Source: Nonomuraea soli (GTDB taxonomy: Bacteria; Actinomycetota; Actinomycetes; Streptosporangiales; Streptosporangiaceae). Taken from it: a stretch of DNA of 64,000 nt. How positions within the stretch are numbered: position 1 is the stretch's first letter; each line of letters opens with the position of its first letter. Location: contig NZ_JACDUR010000004.1 in the NCBI RefSeq assembly GCF_013761175.1, positions 992,001-1,056,000 on the forward strand, read 5' to 3'. The position numbers and the translations under genes were made by a program. The notes beneath the pieces are model-generated. The model ran no database searches. It was given only the letters and a program-made list of their open reading frames with translations, and was not told the DNA's origin. Positions 52,781 through 60,850 of the stretch are shown one piece after another.

Positions 52781-53580
52781 CAGTGGGTCCTTTCCAGGGG
52801 GGTGGTTCTGGCGAGAGCGAAGGTTCCGCCCGCGGCGAGCGCGGCGGCCAGGATCGGGAGGATCCCGGAAGGCAGGGGTTCGCCCAGCAGCAGAGCGCCG
52901 AAGGCGACCGCGGTGAGCGGGTCGGCGATCTGCAGCGAGGCGAAGGAGACACCGAAGTGGCCGACGGCGTAGGCACGCTGCAGCATCATCAGCGCCAGGA
53001 AGGCGGGGATCGGCAGGGCCAGGGCGTACCACCAGTTCCAGCCGCCGTCGACGAGGACGCGCACGAGCGTGGCGGTCGCGCCGTACAGCACGCCCGAGCT
53101 GGTGGCCAGCAGGGCCGCGCGCCCGGCCAGGCCGGTGACGCGGGAGCCCGCCCACAGCAGCACCGCGGCGATGCCGGAGACGCCCAGCAGGATCACGGCG
53201 TCACGCGGGCTGAAGGAGGTCGGTCCCGTGTGCGGGGGAACCAGCATGACCAGCCCGATCAGGCCGATGGCCACCACCGCCGCGGCGACCAGTTCCTGCC
53301 TGGCGGGCCTGCGTCCGTGCAGGGCGGCCGCGATCGGCAGGGCGAACAGCAGGCTGGCCACGCCCATCGGCTGGACGACGGTCAACGGCCCCAGGCCCAG
53401 GGCCACGATGTGGAGCGCGCCGCCGGCCAGGATCGCCAGGCCGCCCAGCAGCCAGCGGGGCCTGCGCAGCAGCGCTCGCATGCTCGGCTTGCCGCTGGCC
53501 GCCTCGAACTGCTGGAAGGCGGCGCCGAGTGCGAAGAACAACGAGCCGGCGAGGGCCACGGCCGCGGCCAGCACAGTCAT
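52780..53580 (-). CDS. DMT/EamA-like transporter
   Basis: A 266-aa membrane protein with about nine hydrophobic segments. It starts VLAAAVALAGSLFFALGAAF and has a GPLTVVQPMGVASLLFALPI helix near residue 65, typical of the DMT-type families with unknown substrate. The second repeat ends in LQIADPLTAVAFGALLLGEP. Actinobacterial members are often next to glycosyltransferases. ATG 53580 follows aaggagtgcg. Confidence 0.78.
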   Translation of the reverse strand: MTVLAAAVALAGSLFFALGAAFQQFEAASGKPSMRALLRRPRWLLGGLAILAGGALHIVALGLGPLTVVQPMGVASLLFALPIAAALHGRRPARQELVAAAVVAIGLIGLVMLVPPHTGPTSFSPRDAVILLGVSGIAAVLLWAGSRVTGLAGRAALLATSSGVLYGATATLVRVLVDGGWNWWYALALPIPAFLALMMLQRAYAVGHFGVSFASLQIADPLTAVAFGALLLGEPLPSGILPILAAALAAGGTFALARTTPLERTH

Positions 53581-53635
53581 CGCGCACTCCTTTCACTGGG
53601 ATGGTTGCCGTCGTTGATGTCCGTCAGGCGAACAT

Positions 53636-54262
53636 TCAGGAGTCTTGAGAAGAGTTCTGGGCTGCTTCTACGAGCACCCTGGGAGAGTTCTGTGAACGCT
53701 TGCGGAACCAGCGCACGGCCTCCACCACGACGGTGATCGTGACGGCGATGCCCAGGCCCAGCAGCAGCCCCTTGATCGGGTCGTTCTCGAAGGCCATGCC
53801 GCCGAAGAAGCCGATCAGGCCGGAGTAGACCGCCCACGAGGAGGCGGCGATCACGTCGAAGAAGGTGAAGGACCGCAGCGGGTAGCGCACCGCGCCCATG
53901 GTGATCGTCGTCGCGGTACGCCCTCCGGGGATGTACCGCGCGATCACCAGGACCAGGCCGCCACGCTCGTCCAGGGCCTTGCGGGCCCAGACGAACGCCT
54001 TCTTGTCCCGCAGCCTGCCGCCCGACTTGTGCCCGATCAGGTAGGAGATGTGGTCTCCCGCCAGTGCCCCCAGGCCGGCCACCAGGATGACCAGCGCCAG
54101 GTTGGTCTGGCCGGTCGCCGCGAACACCCCGGCGGTGATCACGGAGGTCTCCGCAGGGACGATCGGGAAGAACCCGTCCAGGACCGCCAGCGCGAAGATC
54201 GCCAGGTACAACCATGGCGAGGACATCACCTGATGGAGGAGGTCCAGGATTGTTTGCGACAT
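53636..54262 (-). CDS. DedA/SNARE-associated family membrane protein
   Basis: A 208-aa member of the DedA family. It has the hydrophobic PWLYLAIFALAVLDGFFPIVP, with the conserved acidic residue followed by FFPIVPAETSVITAG. GDHISYLIGHKSGGRL lies near residue 68, and the family arginine motif is ARYIPGGRTATTITMG near 107. These proteins act in lipid carrier flipping and membrane homeostasis. I chose ATG 54262, with GGAGA eight bases upstream, over GTG 54280. Confidence 0.88.
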   Translation of the reverse strand: MSQTILDLLHQVMSSPWLYLAIFALAVLDGFFPIVPAETSVITAGVFAATGQTNLALVILVAGLGALAGDHISYLIGHKSGGRLRDKKAFVWARKALDERGGLVLVIARYIPGGRTATTITMGAVRYPLRSFTFFDVIAASSWAVYSGLIGFFGGMAFENDPIKGLLLGLGIAVTITVVVEAVRWFRKRSQNSPRVLVEAAQNSSQDS

Positions 54263-54401
54263 GCCGATGTCTCCGATCACCGTGGGAGGGTCACCCCAGC
54301 CTGGTCCGCACCCTGTTGCGCGGACATCGGGGAAGTCCCCTAGTCGCCCCCGGAGGGGTACCTGACCGAAGCTAGGTACCGCGCCGGAGGTGGGACATCG
54401 G

Positions 54402-54434
54402 CCGATAGGCGAGTACCGGCCCTGACTTTCGTCA
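54402..54434. repeat. Two-part motif copy A
   Basis: CCGATAGGC, then 12 bases, then TGACTTTCGTCA (54423-54434). The second part is an inverted repeat TGAC-tttc-GTCA. It is the distal copy, centred about 163 bp before the kinase start. Confidence 0.75.
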
Positions 54435-54519
54435 TCCTCACGACCACGATCCTTCCGAGCCGGAGCGTCCCGGACAGGAGTGCAGGTATCCGACTGCGGG
54501 GTGGAGCCAGCTTCACCGT

Positions 54520-54553
54520 CCGATAGGCAGTAACCCCCACCTGACTTTCGTCA
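54520..54553. repeat. Two-part motif copy B
   Basis: CCGATAGGC, then 13 bases, then TGACTTTCGTCA (54542-54553). The palindrome is centred 44.5 bp upstream of the presumed leaderless start at 54592, the classic position of an activator that replaces a -35 box. Here the -35 region shows no consensus. Confidence 0.75.
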
Positions 54554-54591
54554 GGGGCGGATCGTCGCAGGTGGACGCTAGGGTCGGGCGG

Positions 54592-55695
54592 GTGAGAAGA
54601 ACGCGACGCCAGCTGCTGTCCGACGTGCTGCTGTGGGCCGTGCTGTCGGTGCTGGTGGCCGCGGCGGGCCCCGACCCGGTGACGGACCTGCCCGCCTTCC
54701 TCGGGGTGACGGGCGCCCGCGTCGCCCTGGTGGGGGTGGCCGTCGCGGTGGGCCGCCCCTGGCCGCCGGCGGCCGTGCTGCTGCTGTCGGCGGCGTTGCC
54801 GCCCAGCATGACCGAGTCGCTGGCCACCAGCGATGTGACCTGGCTCAACCCGGCGCTCGTCGACATCAAGGTCTTCCCGGTCGCGGCGATCACCCCCGGC
54901 GTGATCTGGTACTCCTACCTGACCGGGCGCCGCATGACGCGGCAGTGGCCGGCGCTCGCGGTCTTCGCCGTGGTGACCGCAGGCGGGCTGCTGATCGGCC
55001 AGTGGATCACGGTCCTGTCGGGCCTGCTGCTCGCCTACGTCCTGCCGTACGGCCTGGGCCTGCTGCGGCGCGGCCTGTCGCAGCAGCGCGAGCGCGCCAC
55101 GCAGTCCGCCGAGGCGCAGGCACGCCTGCGCGAGCGCACCCGCATCGCGCACGACATGCACGACTCGCTCGGCCACGACCTGGCGCTGATCGCCGTGCGC
55201 GCGGCGGCCCTGGAGATGATGGACGGGGCGCACGCCAAGGCCGCGGGGGAGCTGCGCGAGGCCGCCTCGGCGGCGACCGAGCGGCTACGGGAGATCATCG
55301 GCCTGCTGCGCGAGGACGGCGCCGCCCCGCTCGTGCCCGTCGGCGAGGACGTCGCCGCACTGGTGGCGCGGGCTCGCGACTCCGGCATGACGATCACGCT
55401 CACCGCCGACGGCGCCGAGCCGGCACTGGCCCACCGCGTGGTCCAGGAGGGCCTGACCAACGCCGCCAAGCACGCTCCCGGCGCCCGCGTGGCCGTGTCC
55501 GTCACCGCGTCGCTGATCACCGTGCGCAACGGCCCGCCCGCCGGCCGGCACGTCGCCCGCTCCGGCGGCCTGGGCCTGGCGGGCCTGCGGGAGAGGGTAC
55601 GGCTCGCGGGAGGCACGCTGGAGGCGGGCCCTGACGGCGACGGCTACCTGCTCACCGTGAAACTCCCCCATGAGGGGGAGGCGCCTCCCCGCTAG
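54592..55695 (+). CDS. NarL/UhpB-type sensor histidine kinase
   Basis: A 367-aa membrane sensor kinase. The N-terminal half has about five or six hydrophobic segments (residues 10-160). The HisKA_3 phosphoacceptor is in RIAHDMHDSLGHDLALIAVR near residue 187. The ATPase domain has the N-box VVQEGLTNAAKHAPGARVAV near 285 and the G-box GGLGLAGLRERVRLAGG near 325. No response-regulator gene follows or precedes it. GTG 54592 is seven bases after TAGGGT and lacks a ribosome site, so a leaderless mRNA is likely. It is divergent from dedA. Confidence 0.88.
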   Translation: MRRTRRQLLSDVLLWAVLSVLVAAAGPDPVTDLPAFLGVTGARVALVGVAVAVGRPWPPAAVLLLSAALPPSMTESLATSDVTWLNPALVDIKVFPVAAITPGVIWYSYLTGRRMTRQWPALAVFAVVTAGGLLIGQWITVLSGLLLAYVLPYGLGLLRRGLSQQRERATQSAEAQARLRERTRIAHDMHDSLGHDLALIAVRAAALEMMDGAHAKAAGELREAASAATERLREIIGLLREDGAAPLVPVGEDVAALVARARDSGMTITLTADGAEPALAHRVVQEGLTNAAKHAPGARVAVSVTASLITVRNGPPAGRHVARSGGLGLAGLRERVRLAGGTLEAGPDGDGYLLTVKLPHEGEAPPR

Positions 55696-55736
55696 GCGGG
55701 AGGCCGGGCGGTCCCGGCGCGAGCAGGCTGGATGCC

Positions 55737-56639
55737 ATGACAACCTCGCCCGGAAGGATCGTCGCGGGAGTCGTGGCCATGGCCGCGACCCTGCCCTACC
55801 TCACACTCAAGCTGCTCTGGCTCACCGGCACCTACGTGGGAGTGAGCAGGCCCGAGCTGTTCGCGACCGCGAAGATGATCGGAGCCAACGCGGCCACCTT
55901 CGCCCTCGACGCCGTCGGACTGGTCCTGGCGCTGGCCTTCATCACGCGATGGGGTCTGCGGTTGCCCGCCTGGCTGGTGGCGCTGCCGCTGTGGGTGGGC
56001 ACCGGCCTGCTCGGCACCATCGTCGTCGGCACCCCCCTGACCGTGCTCGTGGAGGGACTGGCCCCCTTCTCCGGTGACGAGGTCATCGCGAGCTGGGTGT
56101 TCATGGTCGTCTACGGCGGCTTCATCGTGCAGGGCATCGCGCTGGCCGCCGCCTTCGCCTTCTACGCCGCCGACCGCTGGCCCGCCGCCTGGTCGGGGAG
56201 GTACGGCACGGCGCCGCCACTGCAGCGGGTGGTCGCCTGGGGTGCCCTGATCATGTGCGTCGTGGTCGGCGGGGCCAAGTTCGCCCTGGCCGAGCGCATC
56301 CCCGAGCTCGTGGCCGGAGTGCTCGCGCTGGCGGCGGGGGCCGGCTACCTGGCCCTGGTGCTGGGCAGGAGGCGCCTGCCGTACCTGATGATGGCCTGGG
56401 TCGGATCGGGATCGATGTTCGGCTGGGCCCTCTACACGCTCATCATCATGATCGTCCAGGGGGTGCCGACGACCGCCCACATGGTCGAGCTGTTCGCCCT
56501 CATGACCGGACTGGTGCTCGGGGTGGCCGGAGCCTTCCTGCTGACCTCAGGCGGGGGCGTGGTGCAGGCGGCGCAGGACCCGCTTGAACGCGACGATCGA
56601 GAAGGTGATCGCCGACCCGCTTATCAGGGCCACCACTGA
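55737..56639 (+). CDS. Hypothetical multi-pass membrane protein
   Basis: A 300-aa protein with roughly eight hydrophobic segments, beginning GRIVAGVVAMAATLPYLTLKLLWL. I recognise no catalytic or transport motif. The arrangement (kinase gene, 41 bp, this gene) suggests it is in the kinase operon and may be its membrane partner. The hydrophilic end (QDPLERDDREGDRRPAYQGHH) is read through the 3' part of the convergent gene, with a 93-bp overlap, so the true fold may end near residue 270. Confidence 0.7.
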   Translation: MTTSPGRIVAGVVAMAATLPYLTLKLLWLTGTYVGVSRPELFATAKMIGANAATFALDAVGLVLALAFITRWGLRLPAWLVALPLWVGTGLLGTIVVGTPLTVLVEGLAPFSGDEVIASWVFMVVYGGFIVQGIALAAAFAFYAADRWPAAWSGRYGTAPPLQRVVAWGALIMCVVVGGAKFALAERIPELVAGVLALAAGAGYLALVLGRRRLPYLMMAWVGSGSMFGWALYTLIIMIVQGVPTTAHMVELFALMTGLVLGVAGAFLLTSGGGVVQAAQDPLERDDREGDRRPAYQGHH

Positions 56640-57176
56640 GGTGCGGATCAGCATGTAGCCGCCGAGCGTCTCGTGCAGCACCAGGTAGATGCTCACCGCG
56701 GAGTTGGTCAGCATGACGAAGGCCCACAGCAGGGTGATGCGCACGAAGAACCGGCGCACCCGCTCGTGCTTGAGCACCGCCTGCGGCAGGTGGATGTAGT
56801 CGAGGGTGAGCTTCTGCACCATCGGCTTGTTGAGCCTGATGGAGGCCAGGAAGATCAGGCTCAGGCAGATGGTGCCGAGCTCGGGCTGGATGAAGAACGA
56901 CTGCCAGCTGCCGAAGAAGAAGGAGACCAGCGCGCGGATGGTGACCGCCGTCGCCGCGAGGAACATCGTGGCCGGGACCTTCGTCCTGCGCACCAGCCGC
57001 ACGCCCACGCAGAGGTAGACCCAGGTGATGGAGGCGACCAGGGCCAGTTCGAAGCCCAGCAGCGCCATCACGGAGTAGAACACCGCGAGGGGGGCGACCA
57101 CGCCTTCGAGCAGGCGGGGCGCCGCCTGCCGCAACAAGGTGGTCAGGCGAGGGAGAGTGACCGGGGGATGGTTCAA
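56547..57176 (-). CDS. VC0807-like membrane protein
   Basis: A 209-aa membrane protein with about five hydrophobic segments. Segments include VVAPLAVFYSVMALLGFELA near residue 26, LGTICLSLIFLASIRLNKPM near 100 and LLWAFVMLTNSAVSIYLVLH near 148. The pattern matches the VC0807 family of unknown function. TTG start at 57176 with GGAGCA nine bases upstream. The 3' end overlaps the convergent membrane-protein gene by 93 bp. The 151 bp to the next gene (57177-57327) show no clear motif. Confidence 0.72.
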   Translation of the reverse strand: MNHPPVTLPRLTTLLRQAAPRLLEGVVAPLAVFYSVMALLGFELALVASITWVYLCVGVRLVRRTKVPATMFLAATAVTIRALVSFFFGSWQSFFIQPELGTICLSLIFLASIRLNKPMVQKLTLDYIHLPQAVLKHERVRRFFVRITLLWAFVMLTNSAVSIYLVLHETLGGYMLIRTSVVALISGSAITFSIVAFKRVLRRLHHAPA

Positions 57177-57327
57177 GACTGCTCCGCGGTTCGACCGGAT
57201 ACCGACGACTACCCAAACATGAGGGGGTATTCACCACCGGGACGCCGGGGGTGCGCGCCGGTGGCCTACCGTACCCGACCCCGCCGGGTGCCACTGTCGC
57301 TTTCTACACGTTCGGCCTTGCAGCTCA

Positions 57328-57963
57328 CTAACCGAGCGAGGCGGTCGCCAGCTTGGCGCCGAAGCCGAGGAAGAGCACGCCGATCCCGGAGGTGAGGGTC
57401 GCCGACAGGCGCCTGCGGGAGCGGAACTGCGAGGCCAGGAAGGTGCCGCCGAAGATCAGCGTCGACAGGTAGAGCACGCTGAACAGCTGCAGGATCACCC
57501 CGAGGATGAGGAAGGGCACCGCGGGCGTGGCGTAGGAGGTGTCGACGAACTGCACGAAGACCGAGACGATGAAGAGGATCGCCTTCGGGTTCAGCAGGCT
57601 GATCACCAGCGCCTTGCGGAACGGGCTGGGATCGGCGGCGACCTGCACCCGCTCTTCGGTCTTGTCGCGGCGCCAGGCGCCGCGGATCATCTGGAAGCCG
57701 ATCCACCCCAGGTAGGCCGCGCCCGCGTACTTCACGATCGTGAACAGCAGCGGGCTCGACTGCAGCAACGACGCCGCGCCGAGCGCCGCGGCGAGCATGA
57801 GGACGGTGTCGCCGACGAACACCCCGGCCGCCGCGCGATAGCCCTCGCGCACTCCGCGCTGGGCGGCCGTGGTCAGGACGTAGATCGAGTTGGGTCCGGG
57901 CAGGAGCACGATCAGCAGCGCGGCCAGCACGTAGGCCCAGATGTTGGTGACACCGAAGAACAT
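57328..57963 (-). CDS. LysE/LeuE-family amino acid exporter
   Basis: A 211-aa exporter with six hydrophobic segments. The family start is NIWAYVLAALLIVLLPGPNS, with the conserved LLPGPNSIYVLTTAAQRG. GWIGFQMIRGAWR lies near residue 86 and FRKALVISLLNPKAILFIVS near 113, both hallmarks of LeuE/RhtB-type efflux proteins. Substrate probably a neutral amino acid. Nine bases lie between it and the next gene on the same strand. Confidence 0.88.
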   Translation of the reverse strand: MFFGVTNIWAYVLAALLIVLLPGPNSIYVLTTAAQRGVREGYRAAAGVFVGDTVLMLAAALGAASLLQSSPLLFTIVKYAGAAYLGWIGFQMIRGAWRRDKTEERVQVAADPSPFRKALVISLLNPKAILFIVSVFVQFVDTSYATPAVPFLILGVILQLFSVLYLSTLIFGGTFLASQFRSRRRLSATLTSGIGVLFLGFGAKLATASLG

Positions 57964-57972
57964 GGATGAATG

Positions 57973-59157
57973 TTAGGGCTTGTACCAGTGCGCCCCGGTT
58001 TGCCGGTATCCCAGAATGCCGTAGACGGCGTCCACCATCGCCTGGCCGCGCGGGTTGATGCCGAGTCCGATGCCCTGCTTGTTCATCGTGTACCCGAACG
58101 ACAGCCGCTCGGCCGGGTCGCAGAAGCCCACGGAACCGCCCATGCCGGCATGACCGAAGGCCGTCTCCGACATCAGAGCCCCGTCGGAGTCGGCGCCCGG
58201 CAGGTAGGTGTTGTCCATCGACTTCATGTACCCCAGGCTCCAGCGGGTCGGGACCATCAGCATCGCATCGCCGCCCGCCGAGGCGGTCTGCCCCATGAGG
58301 GCCAGCTGCGCCGGTGTGACCAGGTCACCGCCGCCCTGCGCGAGCGGCTGGTACAGGCCCGCCAGCCCGCGGGCGTTGGTGATCGCCCCGACCGCGCCGA
58401 ACTCCGCGGCATACGCCGCCCTGCTGTCGGACTCGGCCAGGTAGCCGGCGTTGTTGCCCAGCAGCAGCGCCTGCATCGAGGCCGGGTCGCTCATCGCCGC
58501 CGTGTAGAACGAGGACAGCTCGGCGCCTATGTCCGCGGGGATCGTCACCGCCACCCGATGATCGTGCTCCTCCGGCAGGCCCAGCCAGAACTCCAGGCCC
58601 AGCGGCTCGGCCACCTCCTCGCGGAAGAAGGTGCCCAGCGAGCGGCCGCTGATCCTCCTGACGACCTCGCCGACCAGGAAGCCGAAGGTCAGCGCGTGGT
58701 AGCCGTGGCGGGTGCCGGGCACCCAGAACGGTTCCTCCTCGGCGAGCGTGTCGACCATGAGCTTCCAGTCGTAGAAGCTGCCCTGGGCGAGCGGCGTGCG
58801 CAGTGCGGGCAGGCCCGCCTGGTGGGAGAGCAGGTGACGCACCCGCGTGCCCTCCTTGCCGCGCGTGCCGTACTCCGGCCAGTAGCGCGTGACCGGCGCG
58901 TTGAGGTCGAGCTCGCCCCGCGAGGCCAGGATGTGGGCGCACAACGCCGTGGCGCCCTTGGTGCACGACCACACGTGGCCGACGGTGTCGCGGTCCCACG
59001 CGCGCTCGCCCGCGGAGCCGCCCCACAGGTCCACGACGGTCTGACCGTCCACGATGACGCAGACGGAGGCGCCGACCTCGCCGCGCTCGGCGAGGTTGCG
59101 CTCGAACTCCTCAGCGACCTGGGCGAAGCGCGGGTCGCAGGTGCCTTGTACGGTCAT
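57973..59157 (-). CDS. Beta-lactamase-family serine hydrolase (EstB/class C-like)
   Basis: A 394-aa cytoplasmic serine hydrolase. The SxxK motif with nucleophile is VWSCTKGATALCAHI near residue 76. The Tyr motif is RHGYHALTFGFLVGEVVRR near 160, and the third motif FGHAGMGGSVGFCDP lies near 340. The second and third motifs follow the esterase EstB pattern rather than penicillinases, so ester or peptide hydrolysis is likely. There is no signal peptide. ATG 59157; weak ribosome site. It is separated by 41 bp from the sugar transporter genes upstream on the same strand. Confidence 0.85.
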   Translation of the reverse strand: MTVQGTCDPRFAQVAEEFERNLAERGEVGASVCVIVDGQTVVDLWGGSAGERAWDRDTVGHVWSCTKGATALCAHILASRGELDLNAPVTRYWPEYGTRGKEGTRVRHLLSHQAGLPALRTPLAQGSFYDWKLMVDTLAEEEPFWVPGTRHGYHALTFGFLVGEVVRRISGRSLGTFFREEVAEPLGLEFWLGLPEEHDHRVAVTIPADIGAELSSFYTAAMSDPASMQALLLGNNAGYLAESDSRAAYAAEFGAVGAITNARGLAGLYQPLAQGGGDLVTPAQLALMGQTASAGGDAMLMVPTRWSLGYMKSMDNTYLPGADSDGALMSETAFGHAGMGGSVGFCDPAERLSFGYTMNKQGIGLGINPRGQAMVDAVYGILGYRQTGAHWYKP

Positions 59158-59198
59158 TTCACGAATGGACCACGAAACTGGCCGACCGTCCAGTATGT

Positions 59199-60011
59199 CT
59201 AGCCCTTCACTGCTCCGCCCAGGTTGAACGAACCCGCCAGATACCGGTTGACCGCCACGTAGAGGATCACCGCCGGCGTCGTGTAGATGATCGAGAACGC
59301 CGCCAGCTCGCCATAGGCCACCTGCCCGTACTGCGTGAAGAACGTGAAGATCGTCATGGCCGCCGGTTGTTTCTCCGGCGCGTCGAGCAGGATGAGCGGC
59401 GCGAAGAAGTTGCCCCACTGCCCGACGAACACGAAGATCCCCACGACCGCGATGCCCGGCGCCATGAGCGGCGCGACGACCCTGGTGAGCGACTGCACCC
59501 ACCCCGCGCCGTCGACCCACGCCGCCTCCTCCAGGCTGATCGGCACCCCGTCCATGAAGTTCTTCATCAGCCAGATCGCGAACGGCAGCGAACTGGCCGA
59601 CAGGAACACGATCATCGCGGGCACCGAGCCGTAGAGGTTGAGCCTGAAGAACATCGAGTAGACCGGCACCAGGATCGCCACCACCGGCAGGCCCGTCGAG
59701 AACAGCAGCGTGAGCATGAAGTGCCGCTTGTAGCGCAGCCGGTAGCGCGACAGCGGGTAGGCCGCCAGCGCGGAGACGATCACGGTCAGGGCCGCCGTGC
59801 CACCCGAGATGATCACCGAGTTGATGAGCGGCAGGACCGTGGTCTCCCAGGTCAGCACCGCCTCGAAGTTGGTCAGGCTGAACTCCCAGGTGGGCTCGGC
59901 GGCCAGGTTCGCGCCGGGCTGCACGGAGGCGAGCAGCACCCAGGCGAACGGGCCGAGGAAGGCTGCCACGATGACGCCCAGCGCGATGGGCGGCGCCCAG
60001 CGTCCCATCAT
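59199..60011 (-). CDS. Sugar ABC transporter permease, MalG type
   Basis: A 270-aa inner-membrane subunit. It opens with IALGVIVAAFLGPFAWVLLA. The EAA loop is LEEAAWVDGAGWVQSLTRVV near residue 180, and it ends with RYLAGSFNLGGAVKG, typical of the family. It overlaps the partner permease by ATGA. No ATPase gene is linked, so a shared MsiK-like ATPase encoded elsewhere is expected. Confidence 0.9.
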   Translation of the reverse strand: MMGRWAPPIALGVIVAAFLGPFAWVLLASVQPGANLAAEPTWEFSLTNFEAVLTWETTVLPLINSVIISGGTAALTVIVSALAAYPLSRYRLRYKRHFMLTLLFSTGLPVVAILVPVYSMFFRLNLYGSVPAMIVFLSASSLPFAIWLMKNFMDGVPISLEEAAWVDGAGWVQSLTRVVAPLMAPGIAVVGIFVFVGQWGNFFAPLILLDAPEKQPAAMTIFTFFTQYGQVAYGELAAFSIIYTTPAVILYVAVNRYLAGSFNLGGAVKG

Positions 60012-60850
60012 TCCTCCACCCTGATCAGCCGGAGGTAGACCAGTGAGAACAGCGCCCCGATGACCAGGAGCACCAGGGCGATCGCCGAGCCGTACCCGAT
60101 CTCGAAGTACTTGAAGGCCTGCTCGTACATGTAGAGCGGGGTGGTCTGCGAGGCATTGCCCGGACCGCCTCCCGTCAGCGTGTAGATCAGGCCGAACGAG
60201 GCCAGCGTCTGTAGCGTGATCAGCATCAGGTTGGCCAGGATGGAGCGCCTGATCAGCGGCAGCGTGACGTGGACGAGCCGCTGCCGGGCCCCGGCGCCGT
60301 CGACCGCGGCCGCCTCCGTCAGGTCACGCGGCACCTCCGACAACGCCGCCGAGTAGACCAGCATCGAGAAGGCCGTGCCGCGCCAGACGTTGGCCAGCAC
60401 GACCGCGAGCATCGGCGCGGTGTAGAGCCACTCCTGCTCCAGCCCGAGGACGGTGTTGAGGGTGCCGTCCTCGGACAGGAACGAGAACCAGCACAGCGCC
60501 GCCACCACCTCGGGCATCACCCAGGCGCCGATGACGACGCCGTTGACCACGCCGCGCGTCGTCCGTGAGCGGCCCCGCTGCAGCAGCGCGATGATCAGGC
60601 CCAGGGTGTTCTGGCCGATCACCGCCGAGCCGATCACGAAGACGAAGGTCAGCAGGAAGCTGTTGAGGAAGTTCTCGTCGCCGAACATGCGCACGAAGTT
60701 CGCCGTGCCGATGAACTGAGAGTCGACCGAGGCCGACCCGGTGAGCGTCTCGTTGGTGAAGGCGATGTAGACGCTCCACAGGATCGGCCCGACCATGAAC
60801 AGGCCCAGCAGCACCAGCGCGGGCCCCAGGGGGAGCAGCCAGCGTCTCAT
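60008..60850 (-). CDS. Sugar ABC transporter permease, MalF type
   Basis: A 280-aa inner-membrane subunit with six hydrophobic segments, opening LLPLGPALVLLGLFMVGPIL. The EAA loop is LTEAAAVDGAGARQRLVHVT near residue 187. Then comes ASFGLIYTLTGGGPGNAS, the loop common to sugar permeases. Its ATG overlaps the binding-protein stop (ATGA). Confidence 0.9.
   Translation of the reverse strand: MRRWLLPLGPALVLLGLFMVGPILWSVYIAFTNETLTGSASVDSQFIGTANFVRMFGDENFLNSFLLTFVFVIGSAVIGQNTLGLIIALLQRGRSRTTRGVVNGVVIGAWVMPEVVAALCWFSFLSEDGTLNTVLGLEQEWLYTAPMLAVVLANVWRGTAFSMLVYSAALSEVPRDLTEAAAVDGAGARQRLVHVTLPLIRRSILANLMLITLQTLASFGLIYTLTGGGPGNASQTTPLYMYEQAFKYFEIGYGSAIALVLLVIGALFSLVYLRLIRVEE

Larger units (their letters stand above)
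54263..54591. promoter_or_regulatory. Divergent intergenic region, DedA / histidine kinase
   Basis: This 329-bp non-coding stretch holds several ordered motifs: a GTCCGC/GCGGAC inverted repeat (54304-54325), GGGGA-ag-TCCCC (54329-54340), two GGTACC palindromes (54357-54362, 54375-54380), two copies of a two-part repeat (listed separately) and a -10-like TAGGGT (54579-54584) seven bases before the kinase start. No small gene is convincing. Confidence 0.6.
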
